NCBI RefSeq assembly: GCF_000378245.1
Contig: NZ_KB899503.1
Span: forward strand, 94,957 to 158,956
Length of the DNA stretch: 64,000 nt
Direction of reading: 5' to 3'
Origin: Aromatoleum toluclasticum ATCC 700605
GTDB taxonomy: Bacteria; Pseudomonadota; Gammaproteobacteria; Burkholderiales; Rhodocyclaceae
Within the stretch, counting starts at the first letter, position 1. The number at the start of each line of letters is the position of its first letter. The notes below the pieces were generated by a model. The model was given only the letters and a program-made list of their open reading frames with translations. It made no database searches and had not been told where the DNA came from. Position numbers and translations under genes: made by a program. Below are positions 9,324 to 17,520 of this stretch, one piece after another.

Positions 9324-9811
9324 CGGCAGGCTCCGAGGAAGGCAAGGCCGAGCGTATCGAGGAATTCCTCGTAGCCCGCGTCCTGAAGTTCGAATTTCGT
9401 GCGCAGCACGAAGAACATGATATGCCCCTGCCGGATCAGTCGCTTGATCAGCGACAAGCTGTCTCCGGCGAGGCTCGCGCGCATCGCTTCGAGCGCCGCG
9501 TCGTCCGCGACGAACAGGAGATCCACGCGCGCGTCCTGGAAGCCGCGGTAGGGCATCAGGCTGGCGTTCATGCCGCTGCCGTGGGCGGTCCACTTCATCA
9601 TCGGCACGTCGCCGTGGTTGTCGACGAGCCCCGCGACATGCTTGCCGGGCTGGATGCCCGAGCCGCTCCGCGGCACAAAGCCGACCGACGAGCCTTCGTC
9701 CATGTCGGTGAAGAGCACGGCGCACCGGTCGAGCATGGTTTGCCAGGGCGCGAGGTCGCCGAAGCAATCCTCTGCGGTCGCGAGTTCGTCCGCTTCCAGT
9801 TCAATCTGCAT
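9320..9811 (-). CDS. unknown 163-aa protein of the thioesterase operon
   Basis: Soluble 163-residue protein beginning MQIELEADELATAEDCF, with GGAGG five bases before the ATG at 9811. Its start lies within the last 11 bases of the thioesterase gene and its end overlaps the zinc-ribbon gene, so it is coupled at both ends. It contains segments such as VLFTDMDEGSSVGFVPRSGSG and MMKWTAHGSGMNASLMPYRGF but no motif I recognise. No signal peptide or membrane helix. The frame extends to 9913, but the upstream part lacks a ribosome binding site. Function unknown; by context, something linked to acyl-CoA or aromatic metabolism. Confidence 0.75.
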   Translation of the reverse strand: MQIELEADELATAEDCFGDLAPWQTMLDRCAVLFTDMDEGSSVGFVPRSGSGIQPGKHVAGLVDNHGDVPMMKWTAHGSGMNASLMPYRGFQDARVDLLFVADDAALEAMRASLAGDSLSLIKRLIRQGHIMFFVLRTKFELQDAGYEEFLDTLGLAFLGACR

Positions 9812-10364
9812 GCTTGCCTCCGTCAGTTTCCCGCCGCGTGCCGTCGGCGGGAATGGAAAGACCATCGGGCGCGATCTCCGGCACCGGCTGGCAATAGCGC
9901 CCGAGACGCTCACGGATGTCCGTGGGGATCGCCACCGACTTCATCGTCTCGAGGTCCATCGTGACGAGCGTCTGCCTGGCCCGCAGGCGCAGCTCATCGC
10001 CGACCCGTCCCTGCACGTCGAGATTGATGGAGCTTTCGCCGATGCGCGTGACGGTGAGCCCGAGCACGAGCGCGTCGCCCATCCGGCTCGGCCGCGTGAA
10101 GGTGCAGTCCATGCGCACCGTCGGAATTCCGAGCCGGCGCGTCATGATCAGATCCGCGAACGAGGTGCCGAGCCCGTCCGCGAGCCAGTCTTCGACAAGC
10201 CCGTTGAGGAGCACGAAGTACTGCGGATAGAACACGATGCCCGCCGGGTCGCAATGCGCGAAGCGCACCAGCACCTCGCGCTCGAACATCGCCGGGCGCG
10301 CCGGAGCGGACTTCCTCGCTTCGGCGTCGCCGACGAACGCGATGGCGTTGCTGAGGTCTGTCAT
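9801..10364 (-). CDS. 4-hydroxybenzoyl-CoA-type hotdog thioesterase
   Basis: 187-residue hotdog-fold acyl-CoA thioesterase of the 4HBT/YbgC family. The diagnostic segment VRFAHCDPAGIVFYPQYF carries the conserved Asp of the DxxGxVxxxxY motif, followed by the long helix LNGLVEDWLADGLG. The ATG at 10364 is chosen because GGGAGA lies just upstream; another ATG at 10391 would add nine residues. It sits 88 bases after the dehydrogenase/hydratase fusion gene and overlaps the next gene. Likely role: hydrolysing an aryl- or acyl-CoA intermediate to free CoA during aromatic degradation. The substrate is not shown. Confidence 0.87.
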   Translation of the reverse strand: MTDLSNAIAFVGDAEARKSAPARPAMFEREVLVRFAHCDPAGIVFYPQYFVLLNGLVEDWLADGLGTSFADLIMTRRLGIPTVRMDCTFTRPSRMGDALVLGLTVTRIGESSINLDVQGRVGDELRLRARQTLVTMDLETMKSVAIPTDIRERLGRYCQPVPEIAPDGLSIPADGTRRETDGGKHAD

Positions 10365-10452
10365 CGTGGTATCTCCCTTGCGCGTGGTCATGGGCCCAAT
10401 GTATCCACGCGCCGCCTCGGGCGCCCCCCCCACCCGGTATGGCCCCCTCCCC

Positions 10453-12468
10453 TCACGGCGTCTTCGTGAAATCCGGCTTGCGCTTCTCCTGGAAGGCCGT
10501 GATGCCTTCGCGGGCAGCGGCCGTGCAGGCGCTGTCGCCCCACGCGAGGTAGCCGATCTCCAGCGCATCCTCGAACGTCGGCGCAGCTGCTGCGGCCTCC
10601 ACTGCCCGCTCGAGGATGCCGATGACTTCGGCGCTGAGCGGCTGGCCGCTGGCGGCGACCGGGGCGATGGGGTCGAGCCGGGCGATCTCCACCGCGCCGT
10701 CCGGGATGCCCCCCACATTGCCGTCGAGCGCCTTGACGCGGGCCACGGCGGCCTGGATGAGTTCCGGATAGTCGCGGGCGAGTCCGTCGACGACGCCCAG
10801 CTCGAACGCCTTCGTCGCCTTCAGCCGCTCGGCCCGGCGCAGCATGCCGTGGAATTCGGCCGACGCCTGCGGCCAGCGACGATACGGCACGACCATCGCG
10901 CCGATGCCGTGGACGATGCCGAGCGTGATCTCGGGCATCTGCATCCAAGCGCTCGCCAGCGCGACGATGCCGTGGCAGCGCATCGCCAGTTCGAAGCCGC
11001 CGCCGAGCGCCATGCCGTTGATCGCGGCGACAACCGGCTTCTTCATGCGATCGAGATGCACGAGCAGACGCGAACAGTCGCGGGCGTACTGCGCGGACGC
11101 TGGCGCATCGCCGAGCATGTTGACGAAGCGCCCGATGTCGCCGCCGGCGCAGAACGCGCGGTTGCCGTAGCCGACGAGGACGAAGCCCGCCACGGCCGGA
11201 TCGTGTTCGAAGCGCTGGATGACGGACAGGATCTCGTCGGTCAATTCGTCGTGGAGCGCGTTCAGGGCTTCGGGGCGACGCAGCGTGATGACCTTGACGT
11301 CGCCGATGTCGTCCACGAGCACATGGCGCAGGAAGCCCTGGTAGTCGCCGAGCGGTTTTCGCGCCGCCGGCATGCCGCGGCGCTCGTCGCAGAAGTGCGC
11401 GAGCATGCGGCCAGCGTCGGCCTCGCCGAGATCGCGCATCAGCTCCAGCGGCCCCTTCTTGAACCCGAGCGCCTGACGGCAGCCGAAATCGAGGTCGGCC
11501 GGTTCCCCGATGTCGCGGTCGAGGATGTCCACCGTCTGCGAGAACAGCACGCCGAGCAGGCGTTCACGCACGATCGACACTGTATCGTCCGCGACGCCGA
11601 CGGGCTTTCCGGGGGGCGCGGTCAGCCAGCGGTCGACCGAGCGGAACACGAGCGCGGGGCGATAATGCTCGCCTTCGAGTTCGGCCTGCAGCGTGTTCGT
11701 CTCGGTGATGATCGGATTGCCATTGGCGAGGTTCAGGACGAAGAACGGCCCCGCGTGCACGAACTCGCCCGCGACGCTGTCGATCTCGGCCGCGGTCGCA
11801 CGGTCGAGCAGCAGTCCCGACTCGTTGCACCAATTGTCGAAGATCCGGTCGAGCATGAAGCACGCCACGTCGTCGGTGACGAGCGGCACCTTGCCGGTCG
11901 TGCAGAATACCCAGCGCAGGTATTCGACGACGGCCGGATCGGTGCGCGCCCAGCGGACGACCTCGACGACCGGGTTGCGCCAGGCGGGGGCGAAGAAGTG
12001 CGTGACGGTGGCGCGCCCGGGGTGCTTCAGCGCGGAAAAGATCTGCGCTGCCGGCAGCGAGCTCGTATTCGACGTGATCAGCGCGTCCGCTGCGACGACC
12101 GCCTCGACGTCGGCGAAGATGCGGCGTTTCAATGCGAGGTTCTCGGTTGCCGCCTCGAGCACCCAGTCCGCTTCTGCGAGGTCGCGATAGTCGAGCGTGC
12201 CGACGACGCCAGAGGTGACCGCCGCGGCTTCGGCCTCGTTCATCTTGCCTTTCGCGACCGCTTTTGCGGCGTAGTCCGCGAAGCGCTGCAATGCACTGTC
12301 GAGGGCCGCCTGGGCGACATCGACGAGGATCAGCTTCAGGCCCGGCAATGCGCTCTTCAGGTAATAGCCGATGTCCGGACCTATCGTGCCGGCGCCGATT
12401 ATCGCGACGGTGCGCGGCAGCGGGCGCTGCGGCGTGGCGAGCAGCGGATTGGCGAAACGGGTGACCAT
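10453..12468 (-). CDS. bifunctional 3-hydroxyacyl-CoA dehydrogenase/enoyl-CoA hydratase (first copy)
   Basis: 671-residue fusion. The N-terminal NAD-binding domain has GAGTIG (about 25-30), then a 3-hydroxyacyl-CoA dehydrogenase C-domain (KGPLELMRDLGEAD); the C-terminal third is a crotonase domain (from about 385) with oxyanion-hole segment FCAGGDIGRF and both catalytic Glu (GGGFELAM and MPEITLG). The domain order is the reverse of FadB. Start ATG at 12468 is preceded by GGAGG. Inferred role: hydration and oxidation of an aryl-enoyl-CoA, here 2-aminocinnamoyl-CoA of the auxin route. A promoter (TTGCTT, 12653-12648; GATACT, 12629-12624) overlaps a GntR-type operator. It is a close paralogue of the gene at 48877-50892 with equal length. 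Confidence 0.92.
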   Translation of the reverse strand: MVTRFANPLLATPQRPLPRTVAIIGAGTIGPDIGYYLKSALPGLKLILVDVAQAALDSALQRFADYAAKAVAKGKMNEAEAAAVTSGVVGTLDYRDLAEADWVLEAATENLALKRRIFADVEAVVAADALITSNTSSLPAAQIFSALKHPGRATVTHFFAPAWRNPVVEVVRWARTDPAVVEYLRWVFCTTGKVPLVTDDVACFMLDRIFDNWCNESGLLLDRATAAEIDSVAGEFVHAGPFFVLNLANGNPIITETNTLQAELEGEHYRPALVFRSVDRWLTAPPGKPVGVADDTVSIVRERLLGVLFSQTVDILDRDIGEPADLDFGCRQALGFKKGPLELMRDLGEADAGRMLAHFCDERRGMPAARKPLGDYQGFLRHVLVDDIGDVKVITLRRPEALNALHDELTDEILSVIQRFEHDPAVAGFVLVGYGNRAFCAGGDIGRFVNMLGDAPASAQYARDCSRLLVHLDRMKKPVVAAINGMALGGGFELAMRCHGIVALASAWMQMPEITLGIVHGIGAMVVPYRRWPQASAEFHGMLRRAERLKATKAFELGVVDGLARDYPELIQAAVARVKALDGNVGGIPDGAVEIARLDPIAPVAASGQPLSAEVIGILERAVEAAAAAPTFEDALEIGYLAWGDSACTAAAREGITAFQEKRKPDFTKTP

Positions 12469-12616
12469 CAGGGAGCCTCCTTCGGTTGTCTCGTGAGCGG
12501 CGAACCGTCTTTGCGGCACGCATCCTTATCGGCCGACCACACGGCGCCGGCCGGCTAACTCCTCTGGGGCACCCGTTCAGGGCGGTGGGCGGTCTTCTGC
12601 CGCCGTTTATCTTTGA

Positions 12617-12653
12617 TGTATACAGTATCCTGTGCACTTAAGAAAAAAAGCAA
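12617..12653 (-). promoter_or_regulatory. promoter and GntR-type operator of the dehydrogenase/hydratase fusion
   Basis: On the minus strand a -35-like TTGCTT (12653-12648) and -10-like GATACT (12629-12624) are 18 bases apart. The -10 overlaps ATACTGTATACA (12628-12617), a 12-mer that occurs again at 13785-13796 in front of the GntR gene. TGTATACA-type palindromes are typical of FCD/FadR-family GntR repressors. Binding is inferred. Confidence 0.6.
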
Positions 12654-12703
12654 CCGCTCCGGCGCCGGATGAACCGGCACCGAGAGGCGAGCACCGGAAA
12701 TCT

Positions 12704-13624
12704 TCAGAACGCCGACAGGGGTTTCGACGCGATGCCGGGCGATTCCACGCCGTGGCGCAGCGTGTCCACCATGGCCGCGGCGATCTCGTCGGTCGAGCGC
12801 CGGCCTTCGCGATACCACACGTGCACCCAGTTCAGGAAACTCAGGAGCATCAGCCGCAGCAGGCTGCGGTCGGCACCGGGTGCGAGCGGCAAGTCCTCGA
12901 TGAGCCCGCGGTAGACGTTCTCGTAGGCTTCGCGCATCGGGCGGATCTTGGCGAAGAGTTCCGGGTTGCCCGTCATCGCGAGGCTGTGACCGGTGACGCG
13001 GTCGATATAGGTGCCGCTGGTGATCGCCGCGACGTGCACCTGGCAGACGCGGGTGAGTCGCTCCCACGGATCGCTCGCACCGGCCAGCGCGTCTGCGACG
13101 GCGGCCATCAGGCGCCGGAAGCCTTCCCGGTGCACAGCCAGATAGAGCTCTTCCTTCGACGCGAAATAATGGTAGATCGACCCGGGCAGGAGCCCGACCC
13201 GGCTGGCGATGTCGCGAATGGAAGTGCTGTCGTAGCCCTGCTCCGCGAAGAGCGCGGCCGCCGCATCGAGGATCACCTGACGGCGGTCGGGCGGCTCGCC
13301 GTCGGTCGCGGCGTCGGCGGAGACGAGCTGCGCAGCGAGCGCCCCGCGCGCCAACAATCCGCGCTGGGTATCGGTCAGCGCCGAGACGCCCTCGCTCGTC
13401 GATTGCGCGATCGCCCGCAAGCGTTTCACGGCAGTCTCGAGGCCGTGCTTCTGCCAGATGTAGCGCACCCCGGAGGGCGAAATCGCGAATCCGTCGCGCC
13501 GCAGCCGCGCCGAGACCGCGGCCTGGCCCAGCCCCGGCTCGTCGCGCGCGAGCCCAAGGATCGCAGCCTCGACGTCCGGGGCGCGACGCTCTTCTTCATG
13601 GCAGGCATCAAGGCTCATGCGCAT
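12704..13624 (-). CDS. TetR-family regulator with additional N-terminal HTH
   Basis: About 306 residues. Residues about 115-160 form a canonical TetR DNA-binding domain (ILDAAAALFAEQGYDSTSIRDIASRVG...GSIYHYFASKEELY), followed by an all-helical ligand domain. Unusually, about 110 residues precede it and include a second helix-turn-helix-like segment (QAAVSARLRRDGFAISPSGVRYIWQKHGLET) resembling the HTH of transposases/integrases. Usual TetR proteins are about 200 residues. Starts are possible at 13627 (GTG), 13624 and 13618; none has a clear ribosome binding site. It is divergent from the GntR gene and upstream of the fusion gene, so it probably regulates this locus. Confidence 0.85.
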   Translation of the reverse strand: MRMSLDACHEEERRAPDVEAAILGLARDEPGLGQAAVSARLRRDGFAISPSGVRYIWQKHGLETAVKRLRAIAQSTSEGVSALTDTQRGLLARGALAAQLVSADAATDGEPPDRRQVILDAAAALFAEQGYDSTSIRDIASRVGLLPGSIYHYFASKEELYLAVHREGFRRLMAAVADALAGASDPWERLTRVCQVHVAAITSGTYIDRVTGHSLAMTGNPELFAKIRPMREAYENVYRGLIEDLPLAPGADRSLLRLMLLSFLNWVHVWYREGRRSTDEIAAAMVDTLRHGVESPGIASKPLSAF

Positions 13625-13769
13625 CACTCAATTGATTGGATATCCATCATAGCCAAGCCGCCGTCGTGCCGGCAAACTGCTGCAGCGGCTTTCGGGGGCG
13701 GACAGTTTCGGACGCGGGACCGGCGAAGTCCGTGCCGAAGCCGATTCCACCGGTAGAGACAAGATGTAC

Positions 13770-13799
13770 TTTACACCCTAAAAAATACTGTATACAGTA
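13770..13799 (+). promoter_or_regulatory. palindromic operator and candidate promoter of gntR/iaa operon
   Basis: A perfect 14-bp palindrome TACTGTATACAGTA lies at 13786-13799, 52 bases before the GntR start codon. A TTTACA hexamer (13770-13775) is 15 bases upstream of TATACA (13791-13796), so the palindrome covers a plausible -10. The core is the GntR/FadR-type TGTATACA, shared with the promoter at 12617-12653. Autoregulation by the adjacent GntR protein is inferred. Confidence 0.65.
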
Positions 13800-13851
13800 C
13801 ACATCAACTCGAAAGCCGCCGCCAACAACGAACCATCAAAGGCTCCGGAAT

Positions 13852-14535
13852 ATGGTTTCCACGCTTCAGCCCGTCGAACGCCCTCTTGCCCTCGGTGAAC
13901 GGGTCTATCACACCTTGCGTGATCATCTGCGCAGCGGCCAGATCCTCGCCGGCCAACCGCTGCAGGAAGTCCAGCTCGCGGAAAAGCTCGGCGTCTCGCG
14001 GACTCCCGTGCGCGAAGCGCTGCGGCGCCTCGCGAGCGAAGGCCTGCTCGTGTCCGACAACCGCAGTTTCGTCGTGCCGGCGCTCACGCTGCAGGACGTC
14101 AACGACATCTACGAGATCCGCTTCCTCATCGAGCCGGCGGCGATCCGTAGCATCGCACCGCTGACGCGCTCGTCCGAGCACCGCCGCGGCATCGAGGACG
14201 CGCTCGCGGCGATCGTCCGCGCACACAAGGCGGGCGACGCCGCAGGGTTCCGGGAGGCGACGATCTGCTTCCGCGCCGCGTGGCTCGCCGTGGTGCCGAA
14301 TCCGCGGCTCGTGCGCATCGTCGAGCAGTACGCCGATCACATGCAGCGTATCCGCACGCTGACGCTCGACGATCCGGAGATCCGCACGATCGTGCTGCGC
14401 GGCTTGAACCGCATCTCGTCGGCACTGGCTGCGGGTGACGGCGACACGGCTGCCACAGCCATGCTCGAACACCTCGTCGAGGCGAAGCGGGCGTTCATCG
14501 CCGCCGTCGGCCTCACCGAAGACGGCCAGGCCTGA
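13852..14535 (+). CDS. GntR-family (FCD domain) transcriptional regulator of the iaa cluster
   Basis: 227-residue regulator: winged-helix GntR domain in the first about 75 residues (LGERVYHTLRDHLRSGQILAGQPLQEVQLAEKLGVSRTPVREALRRLASEGLL) followed by an FCD ligand-binding domain (DVNDIYEIRFLIEPAAIRSI...). The open frame starts at 13636, but the upstream part runs through the operator and is not coding-like; ATG 13852 begins just before the GntR domain. It is 55 bases ahead of the thiolase gene and co-directional, so it likely heads the catabolic operon and represses it until an acyl-CoA or free-acid inducer is bound. Confidence 0.9.
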   Translation: MVSTLQPVERPLALGERVYHTLRDHLRSGQILAGQPLQEVQLAEKLGVSRTPVREALRRLASEGLLVSDNRSFVVPALTLQDVNDIYEIRFLIEPAAIRSIAPLTRSSEHRRGIEDALAAIVRAHKAGDAAGFREATICFRAAWLAVVPNPRLVRIVEQYADHMQRIRTLTLDDPEIRTIVLRGLNRISSALAAGDGDTAATAMLEHLVEAKRAFIAAVGLTEDGQA

Positions 14536-14590
14536 CCCGGGCATTCGACTGCCCGTGCGCTAGAAGAACAAATACCGGAGACCGCAGACG

Positions 14591-15799
14591 ATGACACGCT
14601 ACACGGCCGAAATTCCGTACGGCGCCTACTGGAGCACGCCCTTCGCGCGCTGGCAGGGCAGTTTCGCGTCGCTGCACAGCGTGCGCTTCGCCGCGCACGT
14701 CGCGCGCAACGAACTCGCGAAGCGGAACATCGACCCGCAGTCGATAGACTACGGCGTGCTCGGCTTCTCCGTGCCGCAGCAGCAAGCCTTCTACGGCCTG
14801 CCCTGGCTCGCCGGTCTGGTCGGTGCGACGCGCGCCGGGGGGCCGACGATGATGCAGGCCTGCGCGACCGGCGTTCGGACGCTCCTCGCCGCGGCGCAGG
14901 AGATCGAAGCCGGTCTCGCCGAGGTCGCGCTGGCGGTCAATTGCGATCGCACCTCGAACGGCCCGCATCTCTACTATCCGAATCCGAAAGGCCCCGGCGG
15001 CACCGGCGCGTCCGAGAACTGGGTCATGGACAACTTCGGCTGCGACCCGCTGGGCGGACATTCGATGTTGCAGACGGCGGAGAACGTCGCGGCAAAGCAC
15101 GGTGTCAGCACGGCCCGGCAGCACGAACTGGTGCTGCGGCGCGAGGCGCAATACGCCGATGCGCTGAAGGACGACTCGGCCTTCCTGCGACGTTTCATGA
15201 CGCTGCCGTTCGACGTGCCGAGCGCGGACTTCCGCAAGAGCGCGGGTTCGCTCGACGGCGATGAAGGGGTGTCCCGATCGACGGCCGAGGGCCTCGCAAA
15301 ACTGAAGCCGGCGATGGAAGGCGGCACGGTAACGTACGGCGCCCAGACGCACCCGGCCGATGGCAATGCGGCGATCCTGGTAACAACGCCCGAGCGCGCG
15401 AAGGAGCTGTCGCGCGACCCGTCCATCGCGGTGCGCCTGCATGGTTTCGGCCTGGCGCGCACCGCACTCGCCCACATGCCCGAAGCGATGATCCCGGCTG
15501 CGCGGCGAGCGCTAGATCAGGCTGGCCGCGGCATCGCCGACATGACCGCGATCAAGACCCATAACCCGTTCGCGGTAAACGATATCGTCTTCGCCCGCGA
15601 GACCGGTGCAGATCTCGACCGCATGAACAACTACGGCTGCTCGCTGGTGTGGGGCCATCCGCAGGCGCCGATGGGCACACGCGCGATCATCGAGCTCGTC
15701 GAGGAGTTGACGTTGCGCGGCGGTGGCTTCGGGCTTTTCACCGGCTGCGCGGCGGGTGACACGGCGATGGCGGTGGTCGTCGAGGTCGGCGACCGGTAA
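14591..15799 (+). CDS. thiolase (acetyl-CoA acyltransferase) of the iaa operon
   Basis: 402-residue thiolase-family protein. The nucleophilic Cys lies in QACATG (Cys91); the C-terminal GHPQAPMGTR segment and GLFTGCAAGD provide the conserved His and second Cys regions. In the published anaerobic indoleacetate route a thiolase cleaves the 3-oxoacyl-CoA to 2-aminobenzoyl-CoA and acetyl-CoA, which fits this position as first catabolic gene of the operon. By the alphabetical order of the downstream genes it would be iaaA, but I infer that letter only from position. It is closely similar to the thiolase at 46512-47717. The 188-base gap that follows may hold an internal promoter. Confidence 0.88.
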   Translation: MTRYTAEIPYGAYWSTPFARWQGSFASLHSVRFAAHVARNELAKRNIDPQSIDYGVLGFSVPQQQAFYGLPWLAGLVGATRAGGPTMMQACATGVRTLLAAAQEIEAGLAEVALAVNCDRTSNGPHLYYPNPKGPGGTGASENWVMDNFGCDPLGGHSMLQTAENVAAKHGVSTARQHELVLRREAQYADALKDDSAFLRRFMTLPFDVPSADFRKSAGSLDGDEGVSRSTAEGLAKLKPAMEGGTVTYGAQTHPADGNAAILVTTPERAKELSRDPSIAVRLHGFGLARTALAHMPEAMIPAARRALDQAGRGIADMTAIKTHNPFAVNDIVFARETGADLDRMNNYGCSLVWGHPQAPMGTRAIIELVEELTLRGGGFGLFTGCAAGDTAMAVVVEVGDR

Positions 15800-15987
15800 G
15801 CGTTGCAGGCGCGCGGCCCCCGTCGAAGGGATAAGCGGCGCAAGGCAGTACAGGACTACGCACCACCTCTCCCCCTGGGGAGAAACGAGAGGCGCAAAAG
15901 CGCCCGGAGCAGCATCCCCAACCGGATTCGAACGAGTCAGAAGAGGCGCGCAAAGCGCCCATGACCGAACTTGGAGGAGGAGTGGGG

Positions 15988-17520
15988 ATGGACCTGTCCG
16001 AATGGATCGTCCGTCACGCCGGGCTCGCGCCCGACAAGACGGCAATCCGCTTTCCGGAGCGCGACCTCACGTACGCGGCGTTCGCCGCGGACATCGAGCG
16101 GCTCGCGTCGGCGCTGCATGCGTCGGGCGTGGAGCGCGGCGCCTGCGTCGCGTTTCTCGGCTACAACCGGCCCGAGACGCTCGCGGCGCTGTTCGCCTGT
16201 GCACGTCTGGGCGCGCTGTTCCTGCCGCTGAACTGGCGGCTCGCGGGGCCCGAGCACCGGCAACTGCTCGCCGACTGCCCGCCCACGGTGCTGCTCGTCG
16301 AGCCGCGCTTCGTCGAACAGATCGACGCCTTCCGGGATGAGCTCGCGGGCGTGACGCTGGTCGTATTCGGCGCGCCACCGGCGGGCTGGATCGCCTTCGA
16401 CGACCTGATGCGGCGCGGCGGCCTGCCCGTGGCGCGCGACCCGCGGGTCGGGCCCGGCACGCCGCTGCTGATCTGCTACACCTCGGGCACGACGGGCAAG
16501 GCCAAGGGCGCACTGCTGACCCAGGACGCGCTGGCGTGGAACGCCGCGAACAGCGTCGACCTGCATGAATTCACGGGCGGCGACCGCATCCTGACGACGT
16601 TGCCGCTGTTCCACGTCGGGGGGCTCAACAACCAGACGACCCCTGCCCTGTCGCTGGGCTGTACGGTCGTGCTGCATCCGAAATTCGACGTCGACGCGAG
16701 CTTCGACGCGATCGAGCGCGAACACATCACGCTGACCGTCCTTGTGCCGGCCCAGATCGAGGCGATGTTGGCGCACCCGCGCTGGGCGAAGGCCGATCTG
16801 TCCAGCCTGAGGATGATCACGACGGGCTCGACGATCGTGCCCGACCGGCTGATCCGCGCCGTGCACGAGCGCGGCATCCCCCTCGTGCAGATCTACGGCT
16901 CGACCGAAACCTGCCCGATCGCGGCCTATGTGAAGGCTGCCGACGCGCGGACCCACGCGGGCGCGGCTGGACGGGCGGCACTCCATTGCAGCGTGCGCGT
17001 CGCCGGCGACGGCGGTGCCGACGCGAAAGCGGGGACCAGCGGTGAAATCCTGGTGTGCGGCCCGAACGTGATGACGGGCTACCTGAACAACCCACAGGCC
17101 AGCGCCGCCGCGCTCAAGGACGGCTGGTTCCACACCGGCGACATGGGGCACTTCGATGCCGAGGGCTGGCTCTGGGTCGATGGTCGCAAGAAGGAAATGA
17201 TCATCTCCGGCGGCGAGAACATCTATCCGGCCGAGATCGAGAACCTTCTCGCCGAATCCTCCGACATCGCCGAAGTTGCGGTTGTCGGCCGCCCCGACGA
17301 GCGCTGGGGCGAATGCGTCGTCGCGGTCGTCGTCAGGCACGAAGGTTCGGCTCTGGACGCCAGCGGGGTGCTGAAACTCCTCGACGGCCGCATCGCCCGC
17401 TACAAGCTGCCGAAGGAAGTGTTGTTCGTCGACGAACTCCCGCGCACCGCGCTGGGCAAGGTCCGCAAGGACGACGTGCGCCGGCTGGTCGCGCGCAAAA
17501 CGTTCATGGAGCACATCTGA
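15988..17520 (+). CDS. iaaB: AMP-dependent acyl-CoA ligase, probable indoleacetate-CoA ligase
   Basis: 510-residue class I adenylate-forming enzyme: P-loop YTSGTTGKAKGAL, A5-type motif IYGSTETCP, hinge region VDGRKKEMIISGGENIYP and C-terminal catalytic Lys in TALGKVRKD. It converts a carboxylic acid, ATP and CoA to acyl-CoA, AMP and PPi. The frame has an ATG at 15961, but GGAGGAGG at 15973-15980 is an ideal ribosome site for ATG 15988, which is chosen. Position between thiolase and HyuA matches IaaB, which was reported as specific for indoleacetate. Since the ring-opening route activates the diacid by CoA transfer, this ligase may serve a side branch or inducer formation; that is inference. 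Confidence 0.85.
   Translation: MDLSEWIVRHAGLAPDKTAIRFPERDLTYAAFAADIERLASALHASGVERGACVAFLGYNRPETLAALFACARLGALFLPLNWRLAGPEHRQLLADCPPTVLLVEPRFVEQIDAFRDELAGVTLVVFGAPPAGWIAFDDLMRRGGLPVARDPRVGPGTPLLICYTSGTTGKAKGALLTQDALAWNAANSVDLHEFTGGDRILTTLPLFHVGGLNNQTTPALSLGCTVVLHPKFDVDASFDAIEREHITLTVLVPAQIEAMLAHPRWAKADLSSLRMITTGSTIVPDRLIRAVHERGIPLVQIYGSTETCPIAAYVKAADARTHAGAAGRAALHCSVRVAGDGGADAKAGTSGEILVCGPNVMTGYLNNPQASAAALKDGWFHTGDMGHFDAEGWLWVDGRKKEMIISGGENIYPAEIENLLAESSDIAEVAVVGRPDERWGECVVAVVVRHEGSALDASGVLKLLDGRIARYKLPKEVLFVDELPRTALGKVRKDDVRRLVARKTFMEHI

Noticed and set aside
6918..9374. 818-codon plus-strand open frame opposite the LuxR regulator
   Set aside because: Composition artefact; it spans the start region of a well-supported minus-strand gene.
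10237..12558. 773-codon plus-strand open frame opposite the dehydrogenase/hydratase gene
   Set aside because: Arg/His/Ala/Gly-rich translation without domains; antisense artefact of high GC. The minus-strand gene has full family motifs and a ribosome site.
13637..13646. TGGATATCCA palindrome near the TetR start as a TetR operator
   Set aside because: Only 10 bp, single copy, no second site; could be chance.
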